From Symsagittifera roscoffensis (Eukaryota; Xenacoelomorpha; Acoela; Convolutidae): DNA of 64,000 bases. The stretch covers positions 28,560,776 to 28,624,775 of the forward strand of contig NC_087069.1 in NCBI RefSeq assembly GCF_963678635.1. Direction: 5' to 3'. The notes beneath the pieces are model-generated. The model searched no databases and had not been told where the DNA came from. It saw nothing but the letters and a program-made list of their open reading frames with translations. Both the position numbers and the translations under genes were made by a program. Of the stretch, positions 51,911-61,981 are shown one piece after another. Position 1 is the first letter of the stretch, and the number at the start of each line of letters is the position of its first letter.

Positions 51911-52200
51911 CTCTCGGCGCGACTATGAAATTTGGGCCTGAGTCCTATGAAATTTGAGCGCTACCCTTGGCGCGACACATGTCCAGACCATGGCGGGGAT
52001 GGCGCGGTTTTTGCGATTAAAGAGGAGACGGCGCGATTTTCTAGACCAAGGCGGAGGCGCGGCGCGACTTTCCAGACCAAGGCGAGACGGCGCGACTTTC
52101 TAGATCAAGGCAGACACGGTGCGACCAATAAGCATTTCCTCGCAACTTTCGGTGGACACGGCTCAACTTTCAACACCAAGGCAAAGGCGGCGCGACCCAG
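51911..52200. repeat. Second G+C-rich minisatellite
   Basis: Units of about 32 bp built on GGCGCGACTTTC(C/T)AGACCAAGGCG recur from about 51970 to 52200. They share the GCGACTTTC word with the neighbouring inverted repeat, so both probably arose from one precursor. Base composition is far more G+C-rich than the window average. Confidence 0.75.
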
Positions 52201-52210
52201 AACAAGTTAA

Positions 52211-52846
52211 AACTCAAAGGACATTTTGATTAGACTAAGACACTTCTTTGACTTGAAATTACACAAAAATAGTCCACCTTTTCTCAACTGAACGAACAAC
52301 TTTTTATTCCTCTGGCTCATACTTGTTATTGTCGTTTTTTGTTATATAGGTAAATCTTTTTTAGGAGTCGGAGTTTTTTCAAATAGTGGGTAATATTCAA
52401 AGTGTGGGTTTTTGATTACTCGGTTGTAAATAACTTGATCAAGCAGCCTTAGTTTCAACTAGAATTTGACTTATTTAATCGTTATTCTTGCTAACAAAAA
52501 TTTAATTTTTTCTTCTTATTGGCACGCGCTGACATCCAGAACAAATTTTTGTATCCTTAAGTTCCGCTTATGGATTGTATCACAAAATTTAATACATTTT
52601 ATCAATTGGAAGCTCTCAAGAACAAAATACTTTTTGTGCCATTAAATTTTGTTAAAATCAAAAATGAGTGAAAAAGTTTTCATAACTTTCAATTGTTTTT
52701 CGCAAACAGTTTAATGCAACCTAAAGTCTATTGCCTAGAGAGATTTTAAATTTCAATTGAATTTTAAAATTTTAACTTGTTTTATAAATAAAGCCAGAAT
52801 TGCACAAAACATTGGGAAGACTGAATTATAACCTTAAATTTATGCC
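52211..52846. other. A+T-rich stretch, nothing recognised
   Basis: Sequence between the minisatellites and the 5' LTR; no coding or repeat signal recognised. Confidence 0.4.
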
Positions 52847-53075
52847 TGTGGTACTGCTATGGCAGTACCCAATAGTCTAAGGAATATTGTTAAATATTAC
52901 AACCTAATGACGGTCCTTATCAAAATCAACCATGGTTTTTGATCTTAGAGATCACCGTCACATTCAGTATAGATTCATTATAGATTCTAATGCATGACTC
53001 TTTATACATAGTTATTCAAAAGTCCTTAATTCGATATTACGGACACGCTGTACTTACATACCAAGAAGTATCACA
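52847..53075 (+). repeat. 5' LTR of the Ty3/gypsy element
   Basis: Starts TGTGGTACTGCTATGGCAG and ends AAGAAGTATCACA, directly before the primer-binding-like site. It aligns with the 3' LTR at several blocks, for example TTACGGACACGCTGT. Positions 52972-53100 are duplicated with period 147 into 53120-53250, so the LTR end and the primer site are present twice. Confidence 0.8.
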
Positions 53076-53088
53076 TGGCGCAGCCAGC
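53076..53088 (+). other. Candidate primer-binding site
   Basis: TGGCGCAGCCAGC immediately follows the LTR end. Starting with TGG, the complement of a tRNA CCA end, is typical. The matching tRNA was not identified. A second copy with the first base changed lies 147 bp further on, after the duplicated LTR end (near 53223). Confidence 0.5.
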
Positions 53089-53329
53089 AATGATGTGTGC
53101 AAAGTCTAATGCAAATCCAATTCTTTATAGATGCTAATGCATGACTATTTATACATAGTTATTCAAAAGTCCTTAATTCACCAAGACGGACACGCTGTAC
53201 TTACATACCAAGAAGTATCACAACGCGCAGCCAGCAGTGATGTTTGCAAATCAAGAGAACGGAACAGACCTAGGTTTTTTGTTGGGCATCGGCTCAAACG
53301 ACTCTCCGTGGCTAATTAAAACGCGGCGG

Positions 53330-53830
53330 CTACAGTGAAGGAAAATGTGGATCCGCACGTACTTCTTGACCCACCGGGAACAGTCATATTAGAACTAGAA
53401 TTACGACCGGAATCACGGCGATCAACATAGCTACAATCTGCTGCAGAAGCAAGACTCGAAATAGACAGGCAGGCGAAAGAAAAGTTCGACTCAGAAAAAT
53501 CGAAAAGGACAATGAGTGGTCTCGAAGTAGGACATCATAATTTCTACGCAAAAAAGCAGCAAAACAAATCTCAAGATTTTTCTTAGGACTAGAATTTGAG
53601 GATAAACAGACTAATACGAAAAAACCTACACTTGGAGATATCAAAGCTGGGATCACTGGAAGATGAGGTAGTCCGTGATCTGTTCATCTCGCTTATGAAG
53701 AGCATTACACTACAAGATACTCTTGCATACGAGACGTCAGCGCCAGAAGAAGTGCTAAATTGAGCAGAGAGGTTCAAAAATAGCAAACAAGCAACGCAAG
53801 GATATCAGACGCAAGTTCAAGTTGCTATTT
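53330..53830 (+). pseudogene. gag remnant
   Basis: EVVRDLFISLMKSITLQDTL and YETSAPEEVLN followed by AERFKNSKQATQGYQ match the capsid region of Ty3/gypsy Gag (R-D-x-x-I-x-G-x-x and a following A-x-x-x-E helix). Upstream is a charged helical segment (AEARLEIDRQAKEKFDSEKS). In-frame stops are present. A zinc knuckle was not found. Confidence 0.65.
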
Positions 53831-54399
53831 TAGAATAAAACAAGAACTGATACTCAATGTATCGAGTCAAATAAACAGAAAGTCAAATCAATCAAATAAA
53901 AATTCCGACAAAATAAACAAGGCGAAACTAGAGACCTAGATAAATATAGAAGACAACAAGCACGAGTTGAGGTAAAGTTTTCGGCAAGAACCAGTTAGAA
54001 ACTGTCTGGTGATGAAAGAAAGATTGTAAAAAAGGCAAAAACCCAACCATCCGCGAAATTTTTCAAATCACAATACGTAATGATATCACAGGCAACTCCT
54101 CTGTAGAAGCAATAGCAGAGTTTGATCTGGTACAAGGATCTATCTCATTGGGGGAATTCGAGATAATGAGTATCGAACAAAAGGAGGTGGTCGAAATCCA
54201 GACTTATGCCTCAAAACAAAACGTATGTCTCAAATTGGATTTAGCCAAAAACGGCAAAAAGTTCCTGGCAAAAAGTTCAACAATAACGCACAGTTTGAAA
54301 ACTACAGCAAACTGCCAAAAACCTAAAAGCATTAAAGACAAAGATGCCATCAGCAGAGTAGACAATTACGGAGGTCATTCTGCTGATAACAGAAAGACA

Positions 54400-54770
54400 A
54401 ACAAGACGTATTCTAGGATTGGACTTACAAGGAAAACTAGAATTTACAGAAACACAGAAGACGCTATCACAATAAAAGTAAGGTTTTGACGTCTTTCGAT
54501 GAGAGGAGGAGGAAAAAAATACAAGCAAAAATTGAGTACGAAGATTGACAACCATTCTGACCGAACAGAAATGCCAAAAACTTACATTTAAAATTCAAAA
54601 CTCATGTCTAATAAAAAGGAAGATGTTTAACGATCCACATTCAAGGGAAAGTCTAAAAAAATTGAAAAACTTGTGAAAGAGCAACCTATACAAAAGCTCG
54701 GAAAAAGCACGAGCATTTGCTTCGTAGTACCGATTGTCATCAAACTCTTCCTAATAATACAAGAGACAAA
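54400..54770 (+). pseudogene. Protease end and reverse transcriptase N-terminus
   Basis: ILGLDLQGKLEFTETQ near 54413 resembles the end of a Ty3 protease. KKIEKLVKEQPIQKLGKSTS followed by ICFVVPIVI near 54645-54750 is the reverse transcriptase entry block (E-K-L-L-x-E-x-x-I-x-x-L, then C-F-x-S-P-I-V-I). Straight after it the sequence jumps to RNase H, so the palm is missing at this point. Confidence 0.7.
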
Positions 54771-55050
54771 ATAGTCAGCCAATGAGCTAGAGGTGTTAAC
54801 AGTATTTGGGCAACAGATAGATTTTAACATTAAAATTAGTAAAATAATTCACGTTCGCTACAGACCATCAATCCTTTCTATCGGCTTTAATTAAACTCAT
54901 CGGTCTAGATTATCGATGTGGGCTGATAGATTGCTACCTTTCTAATTAAAAAACATACATATACCTGGGAGTGACATGGGAATAATACACTACTTTTCTA
55001 GAAGCACGTCGTGGGAACCTTAAGAAGTAATAGACCACGATAATAAGCTT
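54770..55050 (+). pseudogene. RNase H, copy A
   Basis: SANELEVLTV, ATDHQSFLSAL, LTRWADRL and the end block around TWE/HGNNTLLF match RNase H of Ty3/gypsy. DNA is closely similar to copy B at 56169-56450 (offset about 1,403). Several one-base indels break the frame. Confidence 0.75.
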
Positions 55051-55080
55051 TTGGTATGGTCAATCCAAAGTTTAATGAAG

Positions 55081-55166
55081 CATTACGATGCATTGGCAGT
55101 GCAGTCGCACTGCGCTGACAATGCATTACGCTGCATTGGCAGCGCAGTCGCACTGAGCTCGATCGC
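55081..55166 (+). repeat. 43-bp tandem duplication after RNase H copy A
   Basis: CATTACGATGCATTGGCAG at 55081 and CATTACGCTGCATTGGCAG at 55124 start two near-identical 43-bp units. Copy B has only one. Confidence 0.75.
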
Positions 55167-55569
55167 AACGAAGACGGATTTAAATTGCAGAATTGCGTCA
55201 AAACGACGAGTCTGGTTGCCATGATCACTGTCTGATCAAAAATCAAATAAAACTCGACATGAATGAAAACGAATGTGCTAGAAACAAAAAAGAGAAATCA
55301 AAACATTTTCTCACTTTTCTGCATTAGCATTCAGTCGTCTAGACGCTAGATGAACCAAGAAAAGAAGAGTTAAAATATCACAAAAAGCCTTAACAGCTCA
55401 AACAGGGGGCCAAAATGGTAATAGACGACAGGTAAAGGGACTGAGGCTTACCGATGTGCGAGGAGGAACGAAATGTCAACAAAAAATCTAAGTTAAAATG
55501 GCATCAAAGTCAGGTCGAGATCGCAAGTCTTACTGACGAAAAACCACAAAAAGTCACGTTGATAGATTG

Positions 55570-55910
55570 TAGCCTTTATCACACAATTAACAGGTTTTGT
55601 TTCTGGAACATCCTGATTGTCTCATAAGACGATGAGGAGGATCACCTCCGAATAGTAGAAACTGTAAAGAAAAGTCAAGATGATGAAAACCAACCATTAA
55701 AACTATCGAGTTGCGACAAACGTCGATTGGATAGAACATCAACTGTCGATTGATGGGGCGAAACAAAAAAATACAAAAACGGAAGCGATAAGGAACAAAC
55801 CCGTCAAAAACCGTAAAACAGTTGCGGTCGTTTCTATGTAGCACTAACCAAATAGCAAATCTTATACCTAACGCAGCTAAGTTGACGGATGGTCTGAGAT
55901 CATTGTTGAG
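55570..55910 (+). pseudogene. Reverse transcriptase palm end and thumb, catalytic motif lost
   Basis: NILIVS and DDEEDHLRIVETVKKSQDD near 55605-55665 fit the stretch after the catalytic Y-x-D-D, but at the catalytic place the sequence reads C-F-W-N. VDWIEHQLSIDGAKQKNTKT near 55720-55785 and PSKTVKQLRSFL then NLIPNAAKLTDGLRSLL to 55905 are the thumb/connection. Frames change between the blocks. Confidence 0.75.
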
Positions 55911-55949
55911 AGAAGAAAATCAAAAAAAAAAAACTAATGAAAAAGAATT

Positions 55950-56440
55950 TCAAAAAAAAAAACGTTTATATATTAGTTGGACAACTGCACATATATAAAC
56001 TTTGGGAAAAAGCGGTAGCTAATAACTCAACAATTCATTATTATAGCCCTACACGGGAAACTTGGATAAAATGAAATGCAAGTCATGACGTTCCAGGGGC
56101 TTTCTTAGAGCAAAAGAGCGACCTAGGTGAGTAGGTACCGATATTATTCGCATCACCCTACCTTAGTATACAACAGACGAAATACTCAACCAGTGAGCTA
56201 GAGTTGTTGACGATAGTGTGGGCAACAGATAGATTTTAATTCTACCTACTAGAAAATTAATTCACAATCGCTACAAACCATCAATCTCTACTATCTGCTT
56301 TAGGGGCGAGTTGAGCTAATAAAACTTTTCAGTCTAGATTAACGAGGTGGGCTGATAGATTGTACCTTTTTTAAGTCAAAAAACATACATATACCTGGAA
56401 GGGACATGGGAATAATACACTACCTTTCTAGAAGCACGTC
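55950..56440 (+). pseudogene. Connection and RNase H, copy B
   Basis: GAFLEQKSDLGEW then VPILFASPYLSIQQTKYSTS and ELELLTIVWATDRF match the start of Ty3 RNase H (G-A-x-L-x-Q, F-A-S-R, Y-S-x-x-E-x-E-x-L). TFQSRLTRWADRL and HIPGRDMGIIHYLSRS are its end. Shifts in frame remain, but this copy is more complete than copy A. Confidence 0.8.
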
Positions 56441-57159
56441 GTGGGAACCATGGGAAGAAACAGACTAGGATGAGAAGTTTGTATTAGGGTCAATCCAGAG
56501 TTTAATGAAGCATTAGTCTGCATTGGCAGTCGACTAAATGAATACATTGAGCTCGACCGGAACAAAAATTGTTTTGAACATAAACCAAAAAAGTTACGTC
56601 AAACCGACGAATCTGATTGTCATGATCACAGACTGGTCCAAAACCAAACAAAACTCAACATGAATGAAAACAGAAGTGCTAGAAACAAAACAAGGAGAAC
56701 ACAAAACATTTTCTCTATTTTCTGCAATAACATTTAGTCGTTTAGAAGCGAGATGAACCAAGAAGAGGAAAATAGACTTAGTTCAGAAATCCCAAAAAGT
56801 CCTAACATCTCAAACGGGGGGGGGGGGCAGAAATGGTAAAGGCCGAAAGGTAAAGGGACCGAAGCTTACCTATGTGCGAAGAGAAAGGAAATGTCAACAA
56901 TGAATCTTAAACAAAAACACCATCAAAAGTCAGATTGAGCTCGCCAGTCTTATTGACGAAAAACGATCAGGCTCGGAATAACATAAAAGTGATTTTGTTA
57001 GCCGAGTTCAAGCAGGACTAAACTGAAGGAACTGAGCAGTGGGACATCACAAAAGGTGATGTTAATGGCCGAAACAGACTGTGAGGAAATGGACAGTAAC
57101 AACAACTGAGCAAAGAAACGAGTAGAACATAGCAGTCATCAGGTTTCAAAGGCAAACGA

Positions 57160-57420
57160 AAGAAAAGATTTTGTGCAAACTATAACATCAAACATATCTT
57201 CTGTCCAGTAGGTGAACATCGAGGCTGCGGTCTGGTTGAACGGCTAAAACAAACATTGAAAAGAAAATTGGGGTATATGCTACTGGAGCCAAATGATCCA
57301 TCAAATAAGTTTTGCTTAAACACGATAGATTGAGATCTAAAACGGTCGAAACGAAAAACCATTAACAAAACATTCTTTGACGCTCATTGTCGTTGACCTC
57401 CGGAACCCGAATTCAATTTT
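57160..57420 (+). pseudogene. Integrase core end
   Basis: FCANYNIKHIFCPVGEHRGC then GLVERLKQTLKRKLG holds the third catalytic residue (glutamate of G-L-V-E-R) of a Ty3 integrase. KRSKRKTINKTFFDAH after it matches the following S-K-x-K-T-x-x-K-T-P-F-E-x-H block. The part from 56450 to 57160, where the zinc finger and the first two catalytic aspartates should lie, is too decayed to read with confidence. Confidence 0.8.
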
Positions 57421-58821
57421 TTTTGGGATAATATCATAGTAGACTCTACCAGTTTATCAGTTTAGACAAAAAAAAAATCTGAAGAGGCGAGCAACCCCAG
57501 CACCCAACTCAAACGACAAATTGACCAGATCAAGGACTATGTGCAAATTGTGAGAAAAAACAGCAGATTGGAAGAAAAAACGGACCACAATCCCAAAAAC
57601 AACAAAACCGACATCGAGGACAGAAAAACGGTGCTAGTCGAAAATGATTCAAAAATTCGAAATCAATTACAATAGAGCATGAAACAGAGTCGGCAAACAC
57701 TACCGAAAAGAGAGAATTATACAGAAAGTCAGTCATTGCAATTCCAAAAAAAAAAGATCTGGGGAAGACCAGAAAAAAAGGTACTGTCGTAGAACAATGT
57801 CTGGGAACTGAAACCGAATCAGCAATGGAGAAAACGTCAAGCGATGACGTTTAGAAGTCTGCCGCCAAAGGAAACCTTCGTACAATTGTTTTTAGCAGAT
57901 TCAACCAAATTTTTACTTCAAAGGACACATAGGCTAATGGCGAAAACTCAAATGAAGTCATAATAACGCCAGTGGAGATCAAGCAAAAGTTGGCAGCGCA
58001 GGAGGCTAGAAAGCTGAAGGCGCTCGCGAAAGCGAAAAAAGACCACCAAGAAGCCGGACCTAGTAAACACAGCAAACAGTCTAGGGCAGTTTTATCGACA
58101 TCAATCGAAAAGAACAACGGAGAAAAAACAAGGAACTATCGATTAGAAAAGGAAGATTGGCAGGAGAACTTTTCAAGGAATTCGAAAAAGACGAAACAAC
58201 TCACGAGGAACGATCGCAGATGGCAGAATGCAGACTCAACAGTGGAGTAAGAAGACGGTCGAAAGAATCTGCCTAAAGAGGAGCCTACAGCTAATCTCGT
58301 CATATGAGCAGGTGGAAACGTCATCAGAAGAGTCAAAACCAGCAAAGAAATGATCAGCCAGCAGCATAGCGAGGGTTCATTCAAGATGATGATATCATCA
58401 GACAAGGTTAGAAGAAGTATGAGGGCCAACAAAAACAAAGAGGAAATATACAAATCCGTTGAAACACTCGGTGAAAGCATTGGAAGAGCAGCAATCGGAG
58501 GTGTCAAAAAAATCTTATTAAACAAAAAGAGTGTCGCTAAAAGCGTACATAAATGAACTAGCCGCACAAATCCTCCTAGAGACACAACCGCGCATCAGCT
58601 GAAAAAATACCTACTCACATGGAAGTATGTACACAAGGCATTAGAACTCGAAAAAGCGATCGGTAGAATGGGCGAAGGATCTTAAAAAACGACCAGAAAG
58701 AGCACAAAAATTAAGAGCGAGAAAATGTTAAGGTCGTAAATTGATAGTTCGATGTACAAAAACTTGATCGGGCAAAACTGGGATTAAAAATCTTGTAAAA
58801 AATTGGAGTAAAAACTTTTTC
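57421..58821 (+). pseudogene. pol C-terminal tail, lysine-rich
   Basis: Several frames carry highly charged sequence, for example EIKQKLAAQEARKLKALAKA at 57975 and KMMISSDKVRRSMRANKNKE at 58385. Such basic tails follow integrase in this group of elements. Stops are frequent. No separate envelope-like gene (signal peptide, membrane helix) was seen. Confidence 0.5.
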
Positions 58822-58836
58822 CCGGAAAAGGGGCAA
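58822..58836 (+). other. Polypurine tract
   Basis: GGAAAAGGGG followed by CAA lies directly before the 3' LTR, the place where plus-strand DNA synthesis is primed in LTR retrotransposons. Confidence 0.7.
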
Positions 58837-59090
58837 TGTGGTACCACTATGGCAGTCACCAACAGTCTAAAAAAATTCTTTACATTTTATGACTTAATGC
58901 CAGTCTTTATCAAGGTCAACTATGGTGCTTGATCTGCAATATGACTTTCACGTCTCATATTTAGTGTGTTAGTTTAGAGGTTATGATTCAGGACTCTCTT
59001 TATACATACATATACAAAAAGTAATTGTTCGTACCCGTTGAACTCAATATTACGGACACGCTGTTGACTTAATACCAAAAAGGACCACTG
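58837..59090 (+). repeat. 3' LTR of the Ty3/gypsy element
   Basis: Starts TGTGGTACCACTATGGCAG, aligned with the 5' LTR through CAGTCT, TTATCAAGGTCAAC and TTACGGACACGCTGTTGACT. It ends near ACCACTG, a mutated terminus; the exact last base is uncertain by 2-3. Confidence 0.75.
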
Positions 59091-60135
59091 TGCCCGATCA
59101 GGGATACTTCTGGTGCTTAAAAATCACGCCAACTTCGCAAAGATGTTAATTTAGTGAATTAAAATCTGTTCAAATCAGTTAAATGGTGTTCTCCGAAATG
59201 ATTCTAATTTGTATTTATAAATTTTTAAAAATAACTTTGTAACTAGGAACGTTGTTACAATTGTAACGTTTGGAAACAATTTATTATGATTATTATTATT
59301 ATTATAAATGTTTTGATTGGTTCGGCCATCTGACTGCTTGAGAGATCTGTAAGTTTTTCGTTTTTTGAAGACAAAGACCGAAGATTTGTGCTCTGCTAGG
59401 TCTTTTTTATTATTTTCAAGTTTTTGGTTATTTTTAGAATCATATGATTCTTTAATACCAAACTGACAGCAGTTGTTCTAACTGCGTTTTTTTGTTAAAC
59501 ATCAGGGTTTAAAAATGCCAAGTATGCCAGTTTGAGGTAATCGCCCACAATTTTTTTCGACATATGAAAGTATTAGCGCCAAATTATCATACTGTTGCCA
59601 ATTGAGCCACACTAAATTCTTTTACCTGGTTTCTACTTGTGGGATTAAAGTGTGGGACGCTTAAACGAAAAAAAAATATACTAAAAGCAGTCGGTTACTC
59701 CAAGGAAGCCGATAAAATGTACAAATCGAAAAAGCTCTTTTCCAATTCCCTCTTTATTTTTATGATCAGTTATTGGCTTTTTTCTTCCCCCCACCCCCAC
59801 CTGCAAAGTTTTACATGTAAATTCCTCACTTATTTTGGCTATTTAACCAGAATCGTTTAGATGACAGCATTTTTCCACTTTCCTTCATTGTTTCAAACAT
59901 TCAATTTTCTAAATTTTATACGTGTCATTATGGATAATTGCGTGCTGATACAATGCGAAATTTTCGTAAAAGTTTTTCGCTCACTATAGGAGTAAAAGAA
60001 GAGCTAAAATGATTTTTATTCTTCCAAACTAGACCTTTTACTTCTACTTTCATCTCGTGCGAGCATCATTTTTATGGTATAACGAGTGGGTTTAAAAGTT
60101 AAATTTGAAGTCCAAAAAAGTGGTTGTCATGGCAC
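59091..60135. other. Stretch with microsatellite and MITE-end remnants
   Basis: A (ATT)n run lies at about 59281-59305. AGCTCTTTTCCAATTCCC near 59730 and GGCTTTTTTCTTCCCCCCAC near 59775 resemble the ends of the MITE families further right. No gene was recognised. Confidence 0.45.
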
Positions 60136-60317
60136 AATTAGTCAGCATTTCATTGTTCATAACAATCAAACAATGTGCAAGAAACTTCGGCTCTTTTTCC
60201 TTTTCCCCCACCTCAGACGAGCTTCAATCAATTAGTCAGCATTTCATTGTTCATAACAATCAAACAATGTGCAAGAAACTTCGGCTCTTTTTCCTTTTCC
60301 TCCACCTCAGACGAGCT
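60136..60317. repeat. 94-bp tandem duplication
   Basis: AATTAGTCAGCATTTCATTG starts at 60136 and again at 60230. The units are nearly identical and each includes one left MITE end (GAAACTTCGGCTCTTTTTCC). Confidence 0.85.
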
Positions 60318-60484
60318 TCAATTTTATAGTGTAACGAGTGGTTTTACGAGGTTGATTATGAAGACCAAATATGTTTGTCATGGCCTAATTAGTCTATAAG
60401 TCAATTTTCATAAAAATTGGACAATGTGGTCAACAAACTTACTTGTAAAAATTTGCAAGTGGGGGGGGGGAAGGAAAAAGAGCC
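60283..60484. mobile_element. MITE with 8-bp target-site duplication GAAACTTC
   Basis: The left end GGCTCTTTTTCCTTTTCC and the right end GGAAGGAAAAAGAGCC are inverted copies, each with a C- or G-run just inside. The octamer GAAACTTC flanks both sides (60275-60282 and 60485-60492). The 202-bp body has no coding capacity. Part of its interior recurs at 34.8 kb. Confidence 0.85.
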
Positions 60485-61343
60485 GAAACTTCAATTGTAA
60501 ATATTGGCAGGTTTTAGGACAAGAACGACAAAAAAGCGTGACCTTCGAAGAATCATGTGACTTGTCACAACATTTACCGGAATTTTTTCCGAAAGTTTTT
60601 AGAATTCGATTCAACTATTTTTTTGCTTCAATTCCCGTCCATGGCAAGCATATTTGGTCTTCAGACTTAACCTGGTAAAACCACTCGTTATGCCATAAAA
60701 CCGATGCTTGTATGAGGTGGGGGAAAGGAAAAAGAGCCCAGAATTCTTGTATTTTAATCTTTCAGTGATCTTTTTTGGCATATAAATCATAGATTTGACT
60801 TCCTTTTCTTGACTTCCGATTTTTGACTTTTCGCGGCATTATTTTTCATTGTAAACAACAGCAACAAAGGTCACATGCGATTTTGTATATGATTACTATT
60901 TTCCTATTTTCTTCTTTCCATTCTTTTTCTGTTTCAGTCGAAGTTTAGAAAATATCAGTTTTTTTACTTGATAACACGATCTCAGTTAAAACTTAACGAA
61001 GTGTGACAACAAAGCAGCTGATAGTCTTCTGTTACCATAGACATCAACCGGTACGAAAAGTTCAAACTGATTACAGGTAAAATTAATCATCTTTGGCTCT
61101 TTTCCTTTTCCCCCACCTGCAATTTTTACACGTAAATTTTTACAAGCTCATCTGAGTTGGGGGGGGGGGGGGGGGGGCCTTTTTTACCGTCAACGATAAC
61201 CAGTGCCTACTTTCCTCTCTTTATTTCCGTTCGTGACAAGTGATTTCACAAAATAAGTATGAAAACTAAATCCACTCGGAATAGCCTACATAGTCAATTA
61301 ACTAGGCCTTTTTGGCGGAATTTTTAAACATCATTCAAAGGTA
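60485..61343. other. Stretch with partial MITE ends
   Basis: An inverted right end (GGTGGGGGAAAGGAAAAAGAGCC) at about 60718-60739 and a left end (GGCTCTTTTCCTTTTCCCCC) at 61094 followed by a run of 19 G at about 61158 are remnants of the same MITE families. No gene seen. Confidence 0.5.
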
Positions 61344-61553
61344 GGCTCTTTTCCAGTTAACTCCCCAATTTAAAAATTTAAATCCAAATTTGAAAAGCTT
61401 ATTTATTATTGCCGTAATGCGAGAAAATTTGGCGTGGTGAACAAAACGACAACTGTCAACAGATTTGTTCTTCATACTTTAAATCGTAAGATCACGCATT
61501 TAGCCGTACTAACACGTAAAACAAACATAAAGCTCGATATTTTGAAAGGGGGG
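61344..61553. mobile_element. MITE, same family as 63717-63930, right end lost
   Basis: The left end GGCTCTTTTCCAGTTAACTC is intact. The interior matches the 63.7-kb copy (GAAAATTTGGCGTGGTGAAC, ACAGATTTGTTCTTCATACT, TAACACGTAAAACAAACATA). It breaks off after the G-run GGGGGGA at about 61553. Confidence 0.8.
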
Positions 61554-61775
61554 ATGTTTTATAAGCATTCGTAATAAATTTTGGCATATGTACTATTTGG
61601 TCTTTTTCTTTTTCTTTTCCCACTACCTGCAGTTTTTGGTGATTTATTTCTTAACAATTTTAATGCGTTATCTGATTAATTGTAAAAATAAATAGCATGC
61701 GGACTGATAAGACTATTTAAGACAGATCGAGTCTTCATTTTCAACGTGTAAAACCCCTCTCCTCAGATAAATTTT

Positions 61776-61981
61776 GCTCTTTTCCAGTTTACCTCTTGTA
61801 AAATTACAAAAAAAAGCTGTTCACCAAATGTTCACACAATAAATTGCATGTAAGATGTGTAAGTTTGTTCCCGTATTCCCGCTGACACGTTTTAATGCAG
61901 TTTATAACATGATAAGTTATATTAAATAAACTTCCATATACTGAATTTTAAAAAAAATTAAAGGAGTTAACTGGAGAAGAG
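61776..61981. mobile_element. MITE with related ends
   Basis: Left end GCTCTTTTCCAGTTTACCTC; right end GGAGTTAACTGGAGAAGAG, its inverse. The interior differs from the 61.34-kb copy. A clear target duplication is not visible. Confidence 0.65.

Larger units (their letters stand above)
52847..59090 (+). mobile_element. Ty3/gypsy LTR retrotransposon, degenerate, with rearranged pol
   Basis: Two diverged LTRs beginning TGTGGTAC, a primer-binding-like TGGCGCAGCCAGC after the first, and a polypurine tract GGAAAAGGGG before the second bound an element of about 6.2 kb. Inside, gag, reverse transcriptase, RNase H and integrase pieces are recognisable, all broken by stops and frameshifts. The RNase H region occurs twice, 1.4 kb apart. 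The first copy directly follows the N-terminal end of reverse transcriptase, and the rest of reverse transcriptase precedes the second copy. A possible TGCC target duplication flanks the element (52843-52846 and 59091-59094). LTR divergence, about one base in four by eye, indicates an old insertion. It belongs to the same broad lineage as the minus-strand remnant at 48-50 kb. Confidence 0.85.

Noticed and set aside
51517-51957. Repetitive peptides in the inverted minisatellite
   Set aside because: Frames are open on several strands at once because of the repeat period and G+C content; there is no evidence for a gene.
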